A model generated the notes under the pieces. The model searched no databases and was not told where the DNA came from. It saw nothing but the letters and a program-made list of their open reading frames with translations. Position numbers and translations under genes: made by a program. Shown here in pieces: positions 5,185 to 6,806 of a stretch of DNA of 6,806 nt. Within the stretch, counting starts at the first letter, position 1. Every line of letters starts with the position of its first letter. The DNA is from Propionibacteriaceae bacterium (lineage in GTDB: Bacteria; Actinomycetota; Actinomycetes; Propionibacteriales; Propionibacteriaceae), in the NCBI GenBank assembly GCA_020438595.1, contig JAGQUI010000147.1, positions 1-6,806 of the forward strand, in the 5' to 3' direction.

Positions 5185-5757
5185 TCAGCGCAGGACCGCG
5201 AGCACCTGCTCCTGCTGCTGGCCGTCGGCGCCGGTCCACGTGCCGGTGAGGGTGCCGAGCGGCACCCGGCTGCCGGGCACGTGCTCCCCGTCCAGCACCC
5301 GCACCACGCGCATCGTCTCGCCGGCCGCGTTCGAGACCAGCACGATGCCGGAGCCCTGCACGGTCATGGACTTCTCGCCGCGGGACAGGTCGGCCTCGTT
5401 GTCGCCCTCGTGGATCACGCGCATGAGCTCGACCATGTAGACCGGGTCGCCCACGGCGTCGTACACGTAGCGCGTGCCGAGCACCGAGTGCTCCATGGTT
5501 CCGATGAAGGAGTCCTCCGCCTCGGCCAGCGGTTCGCCGCGGTAGGTGAGGGGCACCTGGTAGGTCACCCCGCGCGAGCTCACCAGGATCGTGTCGATGC
5601 CGACCTCGCCGTCGGGATCGACGAACCGGTAGGACGCCACCCGGGCCAGATCGTCGGAGTCGCCGACGAACCATTCCTGGGCGGGCAGCCAGCCGGCCAG
5701 CAGTTCGAGTTTGGTGGGGGTCAACGTCGCGTCGTGGATCTCCGCAGTGCCGCTCAC
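5185..5757 (-). CDS. Free-standing maltokinase N-terminal cap-like domain protein
   Basis: A 190-residue protein that resembles the N-terminal cap of actinobacterial maltokinase (Mak_N_cap), which precedes the kinase domain in the trehalose-to-glycogen (GlgE) pathway. Marks of the family are IHDATLTPTKLELLAGWLPAQ (residues 7-27), DPDGEVGID (47-55), YQVPLTYRGEPL (66-77) and IGTMEHSVLGTRYVYD (85-100), then DPVY at 104-107. The remaining 80 residues, with VLVSNAAGE and a final strand-rich part ending QVLAVLR, form a beta-rich tail. There is no kinase domain: none of the ATP-binding or catalytic kinase motifs is present, and the frame stops cleanly. Such stand-alone cap proteins are common in actinobacteria, sometimes labelled as branching-enzyme-like, with no proven function. 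The GTG at 5757 is chosen because the conserved part starts there and a GAGGAGG site lies just upstream; a TTG at 5796 would add 13 residues. It is divergent from rpsA and convergent with the ABM gene. No other glycogen or trehalose gene is nearby. Confidence 0.82.
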   Translation of the reverse strand: MSGTAEIHDATLTPTKLELLAGWLPAQEWFVGDSDDLARVASYRFVDPDGEVGIDTILVSSRGVTYQVPLTYRGEPLAEAEDSFIGTMEHSVLGTRYVYDAVGDPVYMVELMRVIHEGDNEADLSRGEKSMTVQGSGIVLVSNAAGETMRVVRVLDGEHVPGSRVPLGTLTGTWTGADGQQQEQVLAVLR

Positions 5758-5761
5758 AGGT

Positions 5762-5768
5762 CCTCCTC
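5762..5768 (-). promoter_or_regulatory. Ribosome binding site deciding the GTG start of the cap-domain gene
   Basis: Read on the minus strand this is GAGGAGG, 4 nt before the GTG at 5757. The spacing is a little short but the match is strong. The TTG alternative at 5796 has no comparable site. Farther upstream TAGTCT (complement of 5783-5788) fits a TAnnnT -10 box, without a clear -35. Confidence 0.55.
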
Positions 5769-5808
5769 TGGGTCGCTTCCCTAGACTAATGCCCAAGGCA
5801 GGCCCGGA

Positions 5809-5837
5809 TTGCCCTCACTCACAGCAATGGATAGGCT
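5809..5837 (+). promoter_or_regulatory. Candidate rpsA promoter
   Basis: TTGCCC (5809-5814) and TAGGCT (5832-5837) are 17 bp apart, the same -35 hexamer and spacing as before the IclR gene. Transcription would start near 5844, giving an rpsA leader of about 145 nt. The divergent region contains no other gene. Confidence 0.55.
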
Positions 5838-5881
5838 GTCGGCTGCACTTCGACCGGCATGACCTCAGACCTAGCGGGTCG

Positions 5882-5949
5882 GCACGCTCCTCCGTGCGGT
5901 TCGCCAGACGTCAGCCTGGTCCTCGCAGTGGAGCACGCGGTCGGCGTGC
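5882..5949 (+). promoter_or_regulatory. rpsA 5' leader with two alternative GC-rich hairpins
   Basis: Hairpin 1 pairs GCACG (5882-5886) with CGTGC (5893-5897) around the loop CTCCTC. Hairpin 2 pairs GCACGC (5933-5938) with GCGTGC (5944-5949) around 5 nt. The left arms are copies of one another, so GCACGC (5882-5887) can instead pair with 5944-5949, and CGTGC (5893-5897) with GCACG (5933-5937). This gives mutually exclusive folds upstream of the GGAG ribosome binding site (5976-5979), and the CTCC in loop 1 is complementary to that GGAG. E. coli S1 represses its own translation through leader hairpins, so autoregulation is a reasonable idea, but the fold here is only inferred. Confidence 0.4.
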
Positions 5950-5988
5950 ACCCGTCAATTCCATACAAACCCATCGGAGCCCTACTAC

Positions 5989-6806
5989 ATGACCTCTACC
6001 AACGAGGCAGCTACCGTCGCGGTCGACGACTTCGGATCCCCCGAGGCGTTCATGGCAGCGGTCGACGCGACCATCAAGTACTTCAATGACGGCGACATCG
6101 TGACCGGCACGGTCGTCAAGGTCGATCGGGACGAGGTCCTGCTCGACATCGGTTACAAGACCGAAGGCGTCATCCCCTCCAAGGAACTCTCCATCAAGCA
6201 CGACGTGGACCCGTTCGACGTGGTCTCCGTGGGCGATGAGATCGAGGCCCTGGTCCAGCAGAAGGAGGACAAGGAGGGTCGGCTGATCCTGTCCAAGAAG
6301 CGGGCTCAGTACGAGCGCGCCTGGGGCACGATCGAGAAGGTCAAGGAAGAGGACGGCGTGGTCACCGGCCGCGTCATCGAGGTGGTCAAGGGCGGCCTGA
6401 TCATCGACATCGGCCTGCGCGGCTTCCTGCCCGCGTCCCTGGTCGAGATGCGCCGGGTGCGCGACCTCCAGCCCTACGTCGGCATGGAGCTCGAGGCCAA
6501 GATCATCGAGCTGGACAAGAACCGCAACAACGTGGTGCTCTCGCGCCGCGCGTGGCTGGAGCAGACCCAGTCCGAGGTGCGGCACACCTTCCTCAACCAG
6601 CTCACCAAGGGCCAGATCCGCAAGGGTGTGGTGTCCTCCATCGTCAACTTCGGCGCGTTCGTCGACCTGGGCGGGGTGGACGGCCTGGTGCACGTCTCCG
6701 AGCTGTCCTGGAAGCACATCGACCACCCGTCCGAGGTCGTCGAGGTCAGCGACGAGGTAGCGGTCACGGTGGTGGACGTCGCCATGGACCGCGAGCGTGT
6801 TTCGCT
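5989..6806 (+). CDS. rpsA: Ribosomal protein S1, N-terminal part (3' end outside window)
   Basis: S1 binds mRNA at the 30S subunit and helps bring structured or weakly Shine-Dalgarno transcripts into the ribosome. The visible 272 codons from the ATG at 5989 stay open to the window end; actinobacterial S1 proteins have about 480-500 residues, so a little over half is seen. An acidic N-terminal tail (1-34) is followed by three S1 RNA-binding repeats. Repeat 1 (about 35-104) has GDIVTGTVVKVDRDEVLLDI and YKTEGVIP. Repeat 2 (about 121-190) has GVVTGRVIEVVKGGLIIDIG and LRGFLPASL. Repeat 3 (from about 207, cut) has KGQIRKGVVSSIVNFGAFVD and GGVDGLVHVSELS, the most canonical of the three. The repeats are separated by the helical SKKRAQYERAW and SRRAWLEQTQSEV stretches seen in this family. 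The start is supported by GGAG (5976-5979) 9 nt upstream. Placement just after polA matches the mycobacterial order, where coaE would be expected to follow outside the window. Confidence 0.96.
   Translation, partial: MTSTNEAATVAVDDFGSPEAFMAAVDATIKYFNDGDIVTGTVVKVDRDEVLLDIGYKTEGVIPSKELSIKHDVDPFDVVSVGDEIEALVQQKEDKEGRLILSKKRAQYERAWGTIEKVKEEDGVVTGRVIEVVKGGLIIDIGLRGFLPASLVEMRRVRDLQPYVGMELEAKIIELDKNRNNVVLSRRAWLEQTQSEVRHTFLNQLTKGQIRKGVVSSIVNFGAFVDLGGVDGLVHVSELSWKHIDHPSEVVEVSDEVAVTVVDVAMDRERVS

Noticed and set aside
4811..5440. GTG start overlapping the peptide stop by 4 bp and reading on for 209 residues
   Set aside because: The stop/start overlap looks like translational coupling, but the product is a Pro/Arg/Ser-rich shadow of the ABM gene and runs antisense into the cap-domain gene.
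4829..5674. 281-residue minus-strand open frame
   Set aside because: It is a shadow frame of the cap-domain gene and of the ABM gene; Arg-rich composition and no motif.
5859..6089. Upstream open frame of 76 codons in the rpsA leader overlapping the rpsA start
   Set aside because: There is no ribosome binding site before its ATG, it overlaps rpsA out of frame for 100 bp, and the composition is shadow-like. A regulatory upstream frame cannot be fully excluded.
5911..6726. 271-residue minus-strand open frame over rpsA
   Set aside because: It is antisense to the S1 repeats; the Asp/Val/Leu-rich composition is the mirror of the S1 codons.

Overview
The window is very GC-rich with dense coding. 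Gene order and protein sequence point to a high-GC actinobacterium, probably of the Pseudonocardiaceae or a nearby order (inferred from sequence feel; no search was run). The anchor is the order pdtaR - polA - rpsA, which is also seen in Mycobacterium tuberculosis (Rv1626, Rv1629, Rv1630). Here lineage-specific genes are inserted between these core genes.

Layout, left to right. (1) The 3' part of an ANTAR response regulator (pdtaR), plus strand, cut by the window start. (2) A small hotdog acyl-CoA thioesterase on the minus strand, convergent with pdtaR (3 bp between stops) and divergent from polA (63 bp). (3) Full-length DNA polymerase I (polA) with an active-looking flap nuclease domain, a decayed proofreading domain and an intact polymerase domain. 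(4) A 252-bp intergenic region. Its first half is a 118-bp unit bounded by a perfect 14-bp direct repeat that copies the end of polA; the unit is full of inverted repeats. Its second half has stem-loops and an apparently leaderless promoter. (5) An IclR-family regulator, a 44-residue membrane or exported peptide with a very strong ribosome binding site, and an antibiotic-biosynthesis-monooxygenase-like protein, all on the plus strand. (6) A minus-strand protein that looks like a free-standing maltokinase N-terminal cap domain, convergent with the monooxygenase (3 bp between stops). (7) A 231-bp divergent region with a good promoter and a structured leader, then the first 272 codons of ribosomal protein S1 (rpsA), cut by the window end.

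Functionally, the core genes serve signal-dependent RNA-level regulation (pdtaR), DNA repair and Okazaki fragment processing (polA) and translation (rpsA). The insert between polA and rpsA (IclR, peptide, monooxygenase, cap-domain protein) has no evident shared pathway, and the target of the IclR protein is unknown. No RNA genes, CRISPR arrays, prophage genes or complete insertion sequences are visible. The most unusual items are the repeat-bounded palindromic unit at the polA stop codon, the mutually exclusive hairpins in the rpsA leader, and a substitution beside polymerase motif A in PolA.
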